A DNA stretch of 64,000 bases, from assembly GCF_016802725.1 (NCBI RefSeq), contig NC_052667.1, positions 24,760,346-24,824,345 of the forward strand. The letters run 5' to 3'. This DNA comes from Solenopsis invicta. Lineage: Eukaryota; Arthropoda; Insecta; Hymenoptera; Formicidae. Position 1 is the first letter of the stretch, and every line of letters begins with the position of its first letter. Position numbers and translations under genes: made by a program. Shown in pieces: positions 25,611 through 36,834 of this stretch. The notes beneath the pieces are model-generated. The model made no database searches, was not told where the DNA came from, and worked only from the letters and a program-made list of their open reading frames with translations.

Positions 25611-26276
25611 TAAAGCTGAGAGATCTTCGTAAATGGTCGGCTGTCAAAATTAAAAGAGACCTGATTAATCGATAAGCATGACTGACAATGAATTATAGTT
25701 GGCGAGTAGATTTGATCGCAATAAGGTCCTCCAGCGACGAGAGATCGAACATCCTAAGCATTTCTTTCTTTTCTTTTTCACCGGAGTGTCTTCTTTCCAC
25801 GTACATTCTCATTATTTTTCCCTTTTACGGTATGTTATTTCTCCTCTACCTCAGAAAATCCTTCAGACACTCGACGAAGATCGATGGAACGTACACGTTT
25901 GTCATTATGCTGCCGATCAATCGACTTTCCAGTAACGCCACGCTCTATATAAGATCTAAATTCTTATCTCTCGAAATACAGGAGAGATACGGAGGAAAAG
26001 GAAAATTTTTCCGATCAAGGTGACAAAGTCATCACGATTTGCTTATTCTACGTCGTCGCAGCAAGTGAAAATGTCATGTATGTTCGACGAGCGGAATTGT
26101 AAACGATCTCCGCTAGTTGGAGCAATTGATATTCGCGAGTCATTGAGCCGACAATACGACGTATTTTGCCGGATATACGAGTCAACCCGAGAAGAATTGA
26201 ATTTTGAACGGAAGATACCACAGTTAAAATTTCACCCTCTCCGGAAAACGCCACTCTCTACTCTCCATTTCCGTCT

Positions 26277-26308
<32 letters not shown>

Positions 26309-26974
26309 CCTTTTGTTCTCTCTCTTTCTCGCTCTTAATTCTTCCATTTCTCTCTCTTTCCATTCTCTCTTTACCGCCCGTCCTGGAAACCTGTCCACCT
26401 GTCCACCTGTGATACTCGAAACGATCACGTCACCTTTTTCCGTTGAGAGAGTCGTCGTCCGTTGCGATACGTATAACCGGCAGTGCGCATTACTTGGCGT
26501 AGCGTGCATGTTGTTCCGAGCCAGACGCAAAAGCAAAAGAGAGCAGATACGCATTTAGCACGTGGGCGGAGGCACGCGCGCGCGTGCCGAGGGCCCGGGG
26601 CCCAGGGCCCGGCGGGGGTCCGAGGTGTACTCTTCGGGGGTCTGTAGCTGGGCCACCGTCGCCGTCGCCGCCGCTGCCGTCGTCACCGCTGCCACCGCGT
26701 AATGCCTCGTGACGATTAACAGCCTTCGCATCGCGTAAGTATCCTCTTCTGAATGTTGTGTGTCGGCGATACCTAACAGCGTGCCCGTTAAATCGGGCGA
26801 GAGACACGTAAATGCGTGCCACCACCAGCGAGACCGTCGAGCCGGGGGGAAGGGGGTAGGGGGGGGGCGCAAGAAAGAACGAACAGAAGAAAGGAAGCGA
26901 AGGGTAAGCGAGGGAGTCCTTTTTTTTATAGGGCCCCCTTGAAAAAAAGAATTGACAAAGTGTTTCAATAAACT

Positions 26975-27145
26975 ACCCAGCAAACACCTTGTTACAGTGT
27001 TATACAAATGTTATATAGTTGTAATTTCTCACTCATCTATGTAACTGTTATATAACATTCCTCAACATACTCATTAAATAACAGTTACGTTGTTGAGTGG
27101 GAAATTACAACATTTATATAACTTGATATGTGCCGAGTGATTGCT
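26975..27145. mobile_element. Inverted-repeat element (about 170 bp)
   Basis: A left arm around 26999-27050 (GTTGTAATTTCTCACTCA) is complementary to a right arm around 27079-27122 (TGAGTGGGAAATTACAAC). Flanking CACCTTGTTA / TAACTTGATATGTG extends the pairing weakly. It is a MITE-sized hairpin with no coding capacity. Confidence 0.65.
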
Positions 27146-27148
27146 ATG

Positions 27149-27284
27149 CCTAACAGCACAAGATACATGAATATTCTAGAATATCGTACGAATATTCGTA
27201 CAATATCGTAATATCGCGTGTGTGTATATACATACATATTCGTGCGATATCATGATAGTCGTGCAATATCATGTGCTGTTAGGG
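27149..27284. mobile_element. Small inverted-repeat element with CCTAACAGCAC termini
   Basis: Starts CCTAACAGCACAAGATA and ends ATATCATGTGCTGTTAGGG, which are inverted copies of each other. The interior is rich in short ATATCGTA/TACGAATATT palindromes. It abuts the preceding element, so this is a nested insertion spot. Confidence 0.7.
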
Positions 27285-27289
27285 ATACT

Positions 27290-27317
27290 AGTAACTGATG
27301 ATATTTCATCAGTTACT
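27290..27317. repeat. Perfect 12-bp stem hairpin
   Basis: AGTAACTGATGA, a 4-nt TATT loop, then TCATCAGTTACT. Confidence 0.85.
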
Positions 27318-28521
27318 GATATAGTAATCAGTTTATTGGGATATTTTCTTAAGGCCCCGCCCTCGCTCCGCCGTTGAGCCCGCTATTGCGAGGCGGCTCT
27401 TTCGGGAGAATCGTGCCCGAAACGGCAGTCGAGCCCACTCTAACGAAAAACACGTTTGCCGGGCACGCGAATGCATGCAAGCCGATCGCAGCCTCGATCC
27501 TGTGCACCACTTTTTTTTCTTTCGTTTTCTTTTTTTCTTTTGGATTTTCTTTGGTACTGTACCTTAACGAGCTGCCGTTAACGTAAGCTGCTCTTACTTG
27601 CTGTGATGCTCGATATTTTCCTCGCGCTGCTTGCCGTGGTTGACATGGTTTCTTTCTGCTGTGATGATTCTGCCTGATCTGCTGTGTATATACTCTGTCT
27701 TTTTCTTTCTCACGTACACGTATACGAAAACGTCAACGAAGAACCGCCATACAGAGTGCATCCTGTTTCTTTCTGGCGTCACGGCTGTTGCTACGGATGA
27801 CGTATGTTGCCAGATTTAGTTGTTGTCGGGGACGCGTATTTCGTTTTTCTCACGTGATCCTCGAGATAGGAAATGACCGCCGCGGGATGGACCGTCGGGA
27901 TGAACGGTGAGTCGTGCAACCCCTCGATACGCTTGCGAGTAGAGAGTGACTCGGATTCCCGAAGAGAAGACGGGGAATTATCTTGTCGGATAACTGATAC
28001 GAGTCCTCGACAGAGAGACGAGACACGGTTCCATCAGAGTCTGGCAGCATTCCGCCGCGTCGCTTAGGACACACATCCGATTCTTTAATCGGACGCGTCA
28101 TCTTAGAGTGGCGAGGTCTCGACTAAATCGCGACGTCACCGCCGAAAATAAATGTGCATACTTGTACATATACGATATAGGGTGGAGCTAAGAGGTAAGA
28201 CCAGAAGCTTTTATTCGATCCTCTGCGTTTTCGCATCATTCGCTCGTCGGCGTGTCACCGCTAAAAAGTTTTTGCGTCCTAAGCCGTCCTAACGCGACGT
28301 ATTTGTCTGACCAGCCACGAGCGCTTTCCACTGTCGCGGTGAAGAATCGTCCGCGCGCCGGTCGCAGTAGAAAAATCCACGCTACGGTCGGCCGCGTACA
28401 ATAGAAAGTCCTTGAAGTGGCCGACAGTAGAAAACTGTCGCGACTATCAGCCGCGCCGTAGTAAAAAGGAATTACAAATGCCGATGTACAAGAGTTAACA
28501 CAGGATAGTCGTGTGTGCATC

Positions 28522-29205
28522 CAGAAAAATATCAGTTCTATTGCTATAAGGAAAAGCGTTTACTCAATCTACTTTCTTTTCCGTAAGTAATGATTGTCTT
28601 TAACAAAGAATATTTTCTTGATAATTGTTTTAAAATACACTCATCGCAAATAGAAAAATTTATTCATATAAAATAATAAACAGTAAGAATAATAAAAAAA
28701 TGAATTTGTTTTAACTAATATTATTAATTGAAATAATAAATTAGGATTTCGAATATTATGGAATTTAAATATTGGAATGTTATATAAAAAAAACTAATTA
28801 ATTATAATAAATGAAATAAATATCCACTATTATCTATTTTTTTTAAATACAAAATTATAATATAATTACAACTTTCACGTTATATAAAATTTTATGATAA
28901 AGTTTAATACATTCTAGTGAACGCATAACTCTATCAACTGGATGAACTTATGATAGACTTGCAAATATGTATATTAATTTATGAAATATTTGAAATAACT
29001 AATATTTACTTAATTTAAATATATATTTTTCTGTGTGTACACAGAAGAAGTTTACTTTAAGTAAATGTTTCTTGTGTCAAGCAAAGGGTAAGTGTATTTT
29101 AAGAATGTACTGTTAAGAAAATATTCTTTGCAAAGATAAGTGTTACTTAAAAAAAAGGCAACTAAAACTTGAGTAATCGCTTTTCCTCGCAGGAGAATTT
29201 TTCTG
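28522..29205. mobile_element. 684-bp inverted-repeat element with CAGAAAAAT termini
   Basis: The left end CAGAAAAATATC is followed by GGAAAAGCGTTTACTCAA. The right end mirrors it with TTGAGTAATCGCTTTTCC and GAGAATTTTTCTG. A second inner pair, CAAAGAATATTTTCTTGA versus TTAAGAAAATATTCTTTG, and AAAATACACT/AGTGTATTTT extend the arms to about 110 bp. The centre is AT-rich with no ORF, so it is a non-autonomous DNA element. No clear target duplication was seen. Confidence 0.75.
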
Positions 29206-29242
29206 TATGTTTACACAAATTTATTTTGGCGAAAGAAATAAC

Positions 29243-29900
29243 CAAGATAAATGTTTCAACTCTGGTTTTCGGCCATCATCAAGAAGGGTAGCGAAAAAGT
29301 GAAGCATCAAGTTCTTATAAATAATTCAGAATATAGAGGGTCAAGGAGTTCAGTGTTGTTGTGTTAAATTTAAAAACCTTGTTTTGGTTTGTGTATGTGG
29401 ATCACTTCAAAGATTAATCTGTTTTTTTTGAGCTATTTGATATTCGTTATTTGGTACAGGGGTAAATATACTTATATTTTGTATTCGACAATCGTGCTCT
29501 CACAAAATAGTCGCTTTGCGGTGTAGATATCTTCAGAGTTGGGTGAGTTAATACTTTTTTTTAATTAAAATGAGTTAAAGCTAATGTTAATTTACATTAA
29601 ATGTTGCATGAACGATAAAATAACTCAGTTATTAAGATTATATTAAGACTAAATTAACTTAAGCTAAATTAAAAGTTAATTTTAAGAAATATTATTTATA
29701 TTAAATTTTAGAATGTCGTAATTTTTTAAAATTAAATTATTCTATTTATATAGAAATAATAATTACAATCTTTGACGAAGCACAACATCTCTACTGAATG
29801 CGACAGTTTTTGTACATTCCATAAACTTATTCAATATTAATGTATATCTTTCTTGATACTGAAGATGGCTCAAAACAAAGATTGGAACGTTTATCTTTTG
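29243..29900. repeat. Inverted pair of Penelope-like 'TTGATGATGGC..GAAAC' motifs
   Basis: On the minus strand at 29286-29243 there is TTGATGATGGCCGAAAACC, then GTTGAAACATTTATC. On the plus strand at 29851-29896 there is a related TTGATACTGAAGATGGC, then TTGGAACGTTTATC. Such GATGATGGC...GAAAC...TTATC blocks are typical of terminal regions of Penelope-like and related retroelements, where they can form hammerhead-like ribozymes. No reverse transcriptase frame is present between or near them. Confidence 0.35.
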
Positions 29901-30634
29901 ATATAATAAATTAGTGTACATACATACAGTATTCTGTGTTAACTCCTATTGGTATTTATAATTTCGTGATTTTTGGTGTTTAAAATCTTATTTATTCTTG
30001 TAAAAAGTTCTTACAACAAGATGATGACACAATGGAGAAAGCTGCAAAATTTTAACAAGGCAATTGATTATTGACTATTCGAATGTAATAAAAACCTCAA
30101 TGTTACATTCGTGAGAAGACACAAATTTTTTTTCAATTATGTCATCGAAGATTTAGCTCGTTGAGATTAACAAGTTGACTGCCACAGTGGTGACTCGCGC
30201 TATACGCTTGTAAAATAAAACGTTAAATGCTGTAAATAATGTAAATAACAGTGTAAAATAATTAATGATGTAAAGTAAAAGTGTGCTATTCAACAATTAA
30301 TAATTTTTATTTTTATTAAATATATTACGCAATGTTTTATTATGCTTATGAAAATTATAAATGGTAAGATGTATAAAATTCGCCTGGCAATATATTAAGC
30401 TGTTTTTTTCTACTTTCAAATTAAATTATTGATAAATTATTGCACAAGAGAAATGATTGGATCTCTCGATTCAAGGACTTTCAGGCTTCACTGACGCGAA
30501 TCGCGATTTCCTACCGCTTTCTTTGGAAAAAGTGAACATAACGTGCTTACCCATACCTCTGTGTCGCGTTGCTTAATTAAGTGGAAGTCCAGTCTATTCT
30601 CGTTTGTTCTTCTTTCCTCTTGCTTTCTCTGTCT

Positions 30635-30720
30635 TACTGTCTATCTGTCTGTCTTACTGTCTATCTGTCTGTCTGTCTATCTTTCTATCTCTCTTTCTCT
30701 ATCTGTCTATCTGTCTGTTT
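30635..30720. repeat. TCTG/TCTA tetranucleotide array
   Basis: Interrupted array of TCTG and TCTA units. The apparent Cys/Leu/Ser-rich protein frames across it are artefacts. Confidence 0.85.
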
Positions 30721-33585
30721 CTACGCTTCTCTATCTTTCTTCTTCACTTTCTCTTTTCTCTCAATCGTTAAGGCTTCTCCGAAGCTGCGAGAGAAACAGA
30801 AGACGCACTCTGTATGACTGCACAAAAATTGTTACACGTCGATCCGTCCCGCGTTCTTCGGCGCCACGACCAGCTTCGGCGATGACTTCCTCGAATATAT
30901 CTCGATGATAACTACGAATAAGTACGTGTGAAAAAGAAATCGAAATTTATTTTGCAAGGATATAAATTTCCGCTGTTCAATGATAATTCAAAGTTGACGA
31001 TTAGATTTAAATTTTGTAGGGTGAAACGTCACTCCAAAAGAGTGAAAATCGAGCTTGTGCAATTTTTCGAGCAATTTACTACGCTATAAATAAATTCACC
31101 CCCTCCCCCTGTAGAGCAAAAATTGAGCTTATAAAATTTTCGAATGATTTTTTTATTCTATGAAATTCGAAGATTTCGATTTCGCGGTTATAGCATTTAA
31201 CATTTCACAGAGATGCAAGCTTGTCAATTCGATACATTTTTTACTAAGTATATTGAACTGAGTATTGATATATTTGTCAATTTTTTGCACGTGAAAATAT
31301 TTGCTACGTGACATCTAACTACGAGGAAAAATCGCGCCTGCGGATGCTGGGAACTCGTCGCCGGATTGTGCGCGACGCGGATCGCGCACGCGAGACGCTT
31401 CCCGATCGTCGTGATCAACTGTAAATCATATTTGCCGCGCATGTGATTAGCCGCGTAAACTCAGCTTGGCGATCTGTCGCGTCTATTCGCATATATTTCT
31501 ATATTATCGCATTATAGGGCGCAATCGTTATTCATTTATTTTTCTTTCTTTTCCTTTCTCACTCGTCTCGAACTCGACCGCTGGCAGCAGCTTCCGCAAT
31601 TCCTCCAGCCATCGACAACACGCAGAAATAGAATGCCGAGTGTGCGATATATTCCTTTTTTTTACCATCAAACTTTTTTTTGTTTCTCTATGAGATTACT
31701 ATATATAGTGTCGATGGGTGCATGCGGTGTTGCGCGGCAAGTTGCAAGCACAGTTGCTGAGCGGCGACGTCGGTACACACGGCGCATCTCTTTGCAGGCC
31801 GCATTCGTTCATCCGAGTTGCAAGGTACTCGAGTAGAAAGCGGAAAAACGATCAACGAACGTTACTCGGGGCGAATCTGCAAAAGTGGTAATCGGCAGTA
31901 GGAATACTGTACTCATCGAGTTCACGGTCGATTTCTCCTTGGCGATCTTTCAACGAATAATTTAATCGAAACTGACCGAGATTGAAGGTTCTTTCGATGG
32001 AGGACCTTACCTAGTGCTTTATTGTTTGAAGAAAATGTAAATGTAACTCGGACTCTCGATCGTCGAGTAATTAGTGCGCAGCTGAAGTTAATTATTCGAC
32101 AGTCGCCTCCAAATTCTCGCTAAGAACGGATCGACTACCACATTTGATTCCCACATTTGCGAAGCTCCACAGGATGTTATCAAAATTGATGCTAGGAGAG
32201 TGATATACAATGTTTCGCAGACTTAACATTTTGCGGACGGGGCAGACGTTGCATATATGTCTCGAAGCTCTGAGATAGAGAAGCAGGGATTTACGGAAGT
32301 TACAGTACAGGACGACTACAGTCGCGACGTCCTGGCAATTACGCTGGGCAGAAAAGCGCTACCTTTGCTTTTCTTCGGATAATAGTTCTTTTTTTTTTTT
32401 TTTTTTTTCCCCCGGAGAGCACTAAAGCGCGGAAAAATAACGTTAATGTCATGCTTAACGGAAGAGACACGCCCGTCCTCAACGTGTTAAGTTAATCTTT
32501 AGCGCCTTTCACACACGATCGGAGAATCACGAGGGGATACCGCTCTCTCTTCCCCTCTCTCACTCTGCTGAAGTAAGTATGCCGAAATCTCGCTAAGATC
32601 CTCACGAACACGCAGCCCTCACGAACCTCACTCTCTCTCCTATCAGCCATACCGACGCAGCTGCTCCGAACTTTGTGTTCTAACAGTGCCTTGTTCCGCA
32701 GGGCGTTCCAAAAAAGCCCCGCTAGTTCTGTAATATCTTGTGCCAACGCTGCTTTCTGTCTTGTTTCTACGTATTTATATATATCTTAAATGGCGGGATG
32801 TAAAGCGAATGCGGGTCTTATGATGAATCGGATAAAAGAGAGAAAAAAAAAAGGAAAAGGAATAACCAATTGGATCGGATCTAGATAAGAATTCAGCAAA
32901 CTGGAAAGTTAATTCGAGTCGAGCTAATTTGGTGGTGAAAAACGGTAAGCGAATTTTTCATTCCAGACGCGATTCATCCTCCGATCCCGCATTCCCCCGC
33001 CGTTGCTATACATATCAATATCTGTACAGGGCCTCGCAAGGCTGGCGCGTTATTCTTTAACGGAAGCTTCCTCGACGAATTTGGAGTCGACATTTTTCTT
33101 TTTTTTTTTGCAATTCCCAAAAAGATCTAGAGGTAACTATGACGACGAGCTTTCTACAAGACCTTGCCGATTCTAAAAACCTTGTTAATTTGTAAAGAAT
33201 TTGATCTGAATTATGATTAAAGTTCGTCGACTCCGAAATGGGTTGGAGGATGCACTCCGATAAGACGTAAGGGCGACAGTTTTGCGGTCGGTCCGCATTT
33301 TATACGTATCCATTGTGCATATATGTGCGTAAAACACCCTTCGCACCCAGACAACGCGCATATATACACAGTGTGTGTGTCGCGGCGTTATGAATCTCGC
33401 CTTTGAACGTTTCCTCTCTATCTCGAGTGCGTGTGTCGGCAGCCTGCAACTTGCTGTTGCGTGTGCCTGTCATTCATCCATCCCCATCGGCGACCGCCGC
33501 TGCCGCTGCTGGCCGGCCGCGGCGGTGCCGATCGTTCCCCACGGGGCCAGACTGATCTGACCGGTACCGGCTTTCCAATTTACAG

Positions 33586-33807
33586 ATCCGCGTAGTGAAC
33601 GCATTTCGGCAGGGCCTAGACACGCGCTACGGCGAGCACAGCAGCACCACCCTGGCGGAGGTACTGAGGAAGCAGTCGTCCCTGAGCAAACGACTCTCGC
33701 AGACGAGCAGCATCGAGTACGCCGACAACATACCGGACGAGCTCACCATACCGGAGATCGACGTCGAGAGGCTCTCGAGTCACAGTCACACCGAGACTGC
33801 CGTTTAG
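33586..33807 (+). CDS. PMCA: PMCA alternative terminal exon 2 (calmodulin-binding tail, PDZ ligand ETAV)
   Basis: The acceptor TTTCCAATTTACAG (AG at 33584-33585) opens a phase-0 frame of 73 codons ending in TAG at 33805. The start, IRVVNAFRQGLDTRYGEHS, is the PMCA calmodulin-binding helix, in the version closest to vertebrate IRVVNAFRSSL. A basic LRKQSSLSKRLSQTSS segment follows, then an acidic DELTIPEIDVERL segment and the terminal HTETAV, a class I PDZ ligand. It most likely follows the exon at 22163-22231 and is mutually exclusive with the tail at 11713. The two tails differ after the first 8 residues, so calmodulin affinity and scaffold partners should differ. The intron between this exon and the nearest accepted upstream exon is over 11 kb. 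Confidence 0.92.
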   Translation: MRVVNAFRQGLDTRYGEHSSTTLAEVLRKQSSLSKRLSQTSSIEYADNIPDELTIPEIDVERLSSHSHTETAV

Positions 33808-33857
33808 AGACGACGCCGCCGCGTCGTCAGTAGCGACGCCTACTACCAATCACTACG

Positions 33858-33880
33858 AGTACGCCGACGACGACGATGAC

Positions 33881-33912
<32 letters not shown>

Positions 33913-33926
33913 CGACGACGACGACG
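33858..33926. repeat. GAC/CGA triplet array just downstream of the PMCA stop
   Basis: About 69 bp of GAC triplets with two GAT interruptions, starting 50 bp after the TAG. It would encode poly-Asp, poly-Arg or poly-Thr depending on frame, but is out of the PMCA reading frame behind a stop, so it belongs to the 3' UTR. Confidence 0.85.
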
Positions 33927-34415
33927 TCTTCGCCACCCTCCCGCGCCCGTCGTCTCCCCGTGGCCGTCGATCGCTCACAGAGTCGAAAGCAGGGGGCTCA
34001 CAGAACGAGGGGGGAAGAGACCGAGAGAAAGAGTGATGTAGGAGAAAGAGGAGGTACGGGAAAGAGAGGAGGAGCGGAGTGGAGGATCCATTCACGGTTG
34101 ATAACAAGAGGGAGGGGTCGCATCGTGGTCCGAGAGGAGGTCCGGGGAAATCACCCTGTCTTCCTCTCACGCGACGAGGACGACCACTCCGAGGCCGCGA
34201 CCTCGAGGCCCGTTCCGGGGACCGACCGGTCGTCGATCGCTGCCGGATCCATCCGCCGATCCGTGCGAGACATCAATTATAAATATTACCCCAAAGTAAC
34301 GCACCACTGCCTCTCCCATACGCAGTTCAGTTGTTACATAACGCCTCCCTTGCGTTTCCTCACCGTACCACCTTGTGTCTCTTTTTGTGTTTCTCGTTTT
34401 ATCGCGTGTGTGCGC

Positions 34416-34419
<4 letters not shown>

Positions 34420-34451
<32 letters not shown>
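34420..34451. repeat. GT dinucleotide microsatellite
   Basis: About 15 GT units in the presumed PMCA 3' UTR. Confidence 0.9.
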
Positions 34452-34454
<3 letters not shown>

Positions 34455-34931
34455 CGTGTGCGTTCGTTGAATCCTTTCGTTCTTTGACGCACCGCTGTGT
34501 GAAAGAAGCGCGACGACGGCCGCACGAAGGGAGACGCGGAAGGGAAGGAAAAGAGAGGAGAAAAAAAGGAATACAGAAGTCGAAAGGGAGAGAGAGAGAG
34601 AGAAAAAGAGAGAGAGATAGGGAGGGAGGAAAAGAGAAAAAGAGAAAGATTTGAGGTCGAGTTTTGATGATATGTAGATATGTAAGATACAGTTGGTACC
34701 CTTAAGTTGGTACAAATCATTCTTGACTCTTCTTCTTTCTTATCTTCATCTCTTCGTTGCTTCTTCCTTCTCGATTCTCTCTTTCTTCTTCTTCGTCGCG
34801 TAAGACTTTCTCTCTCTCTCTCTCCCCCCCCTTACTCTCGCTCTCTTTCTGCGCTTTGTATTTATCTGTCTCTCTATTTCTCTCTCTTCCTTCCCTGTCG
34901 TATTAATGTATTGTTATTTCTCAGATGATTA

Positions 34932-34972
<41 letters not shown>

Positions 34973-36268
34973 TTCTCTTCTCCCCCTCTCCCAGATCTCT
35001 GTTTCTCTTTTTCCCCCTCTTTCCCTTCCTTTCGCGGACTCTTTCTCTTTCCCTTTGTTGCTCTCCCGATCTCTCTCTTGCGCGCGACTTAAGGATGATC
35101 TAGTCACTAGTTTATTAGTATTACTCTAATACTTCCGTGATTTTGCACTGGGGGTGCCTTACCGAGAAAAGAGAGTTTGTAAATGCAATTTGTTTTCTAG
35201 CGTTACCGTTGCGATAGACGAAAAGAGAAAGAAAGAGGGGAAAGGGCGAGAGGGGTGTAAGGATGGGGATAGAGCTGGGGTTGGGGGGTTAAAAGAATTA
35301 TTACGCGAAGTTGCACGGATTTCTTCTTTTTTGTCGAAAGACATCGCAGATCGCGGAATCGATCGCCGTAACATTGCCATTGCCATTACGCTTAAATCGA
35401 AGATCCTGATAGTAAAGGCGTAATCACGCTGCACACGTGCTTTAATGTATACACATACAAATATGTATGCAGCGAAAAGAAGAGAAAGATCGAGGGTAGG
35501 GTGGGGGGGGGACGGTCGCGCGGAAATAAAGATCGGGCAGAAGAAATGGGACGGACGCACGCGAATGGGTACTTACGATCGCGTTTAAGGATCATCAAAC
35601 CGTTTCGATCACGTTTCATCGTCGAAGGAACTAAAGCGACCTAAACAAGGGAGCGGGATAGGTTACGCGGGGAAGGAGGGAGGGGGAAGAAGAACTAGCG
35701 AAGAAGAAAAGGATTTTTGTTCATCCTGTGACTACGATGTTATTCTCAGGACCTATCGATTTCACGCGTGTACGAAGCGCGTAAATATAACTATATATAC
35801 ATAAATATACATATATACATAAAGAAGAGAGATATATTATATATAAATATAATTATAAATATCATTATCACACAAGGAGGGGGGGGGGGATAGTTCGTAT
35901 CTCGCGATTGCGACGAAACGTGTTTCTTCACGGCCGCACGAGGGCAAAGGGTAGGAAAGGGGAAGGGACGATAGAGATGGGGCAAGGGTTGTAGAATTCC
36001 GCGATCGCTCGATTACGCGAATTATAATCGAGAATCGCCGTCGCCCGCCGGACCCCGGTAAAAAAAAAAGAAGCTATATTTAAAACGTTGGCAATATGGG
36101 TTTATTATTATACTTCGTCGTGTAAGTTTTACGTTTTTAAGTGCAAGACCGCTGCCAAATAATAGATTATTAGCGTGTAACGTGTGTACGAGGGTTACAT
36201 CTCCATGAAGTCAGTAGCCGTATTTTGTAGTTCTAGCTTAACGTTAATTTCTCAAGCGCCCTTTCGCG

Positions 36269-36311
<43 letters not shown>

Positions 36312-36744
36312 AAGAAAGGGGGGAGGGCACAAAAAGTTAAAAAAAGAGAGAGGGAAGAGAGGAAAAGAGTAGGGGGAGGGGTCAGACCCGAGTGTAGAGA
36401 AGGGGTATAGAAAAAATGACGAAGGAACACACAGAAGTACGTTAAGCGAAAAGGGAAAGGAAAGGGAGTTTAAAAAAAAAAAAAAACGTTTTCGAGTCTT
36501 CGAAGTACCTAAGTCAAGTTATTACGCCGTAAATGAAAAATTAAAAAAAGAGTATAAGTAAAAAGCAGCGTTCTCTTTAGGTCCGTATAATATATATACA
36601 CATATACAATAGGACTTCTCTCTCTCGTTTGAAAAAAAGGCTTTAAGAGGCCTATTTATTGCACCTTATTCTAGTCTTAAGCACTCTATATGCCTTACAC
36701 TGCCAAATAATAAAGACGCGTATTGTTACGTATACCTTTGTGTT

Positions 36745-36834
36745 ACACACACGCACACGAACATACACACACGCACACGAACACACACACACGAACACGA
36801 ACACACACACACACACACGAACACAGACACACAC
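36745..36834. repeat. CA/CACGAA compound microsatellite
   Basis: CA units punctuated by repeated ACACGAACA blocks. It explains the Thr/His-rich shadow frames. Confidence 0.85.

Larger units (their letters stand above)
22822..33585. other. Noncoding; probable last PMCA intron
   Basis: Contains a possible exon near 22998 (see findings), two MITE family A copies (24757-24970, 25370-25610), CT-rich tracts (26281-26370), a GC-rich block near 26565-26700, three hairpin elements at 26975-27317, a 684-bp inverted-repeat element (28522-29205), an AT-rich block to about 30.4 kb with a Penelope-like motif pair, and a TCTG/TCTA array near 30635-30720. No family-level coding match was seen. Confidence 0.55.

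Noticed and set aside
33031..33132. Exon-like segment: acceptor CTGTACAG, open frame, donor GTAACT
   Set aside because: The frame includes a poly-T (poly-Phe) tract, and the boundary phase (exon length about 102 nt with a split codon) does not fit the phase-0 PMCA exons.
33805..33880. Stop-codon readthrough of the PMCA ETAV tail
   Set aside because: The downstream frame is only about 23 codons of mostly arginine before the next stop, and would bury the PDZ ligand; the triplet repeat is in another frame.
33876..34421. 181-codon open frame over the GAC array
   Set aside because: It begins with poly-Thr from the triplet repeat, has no family match, and lies in the presumed 3' UTR.
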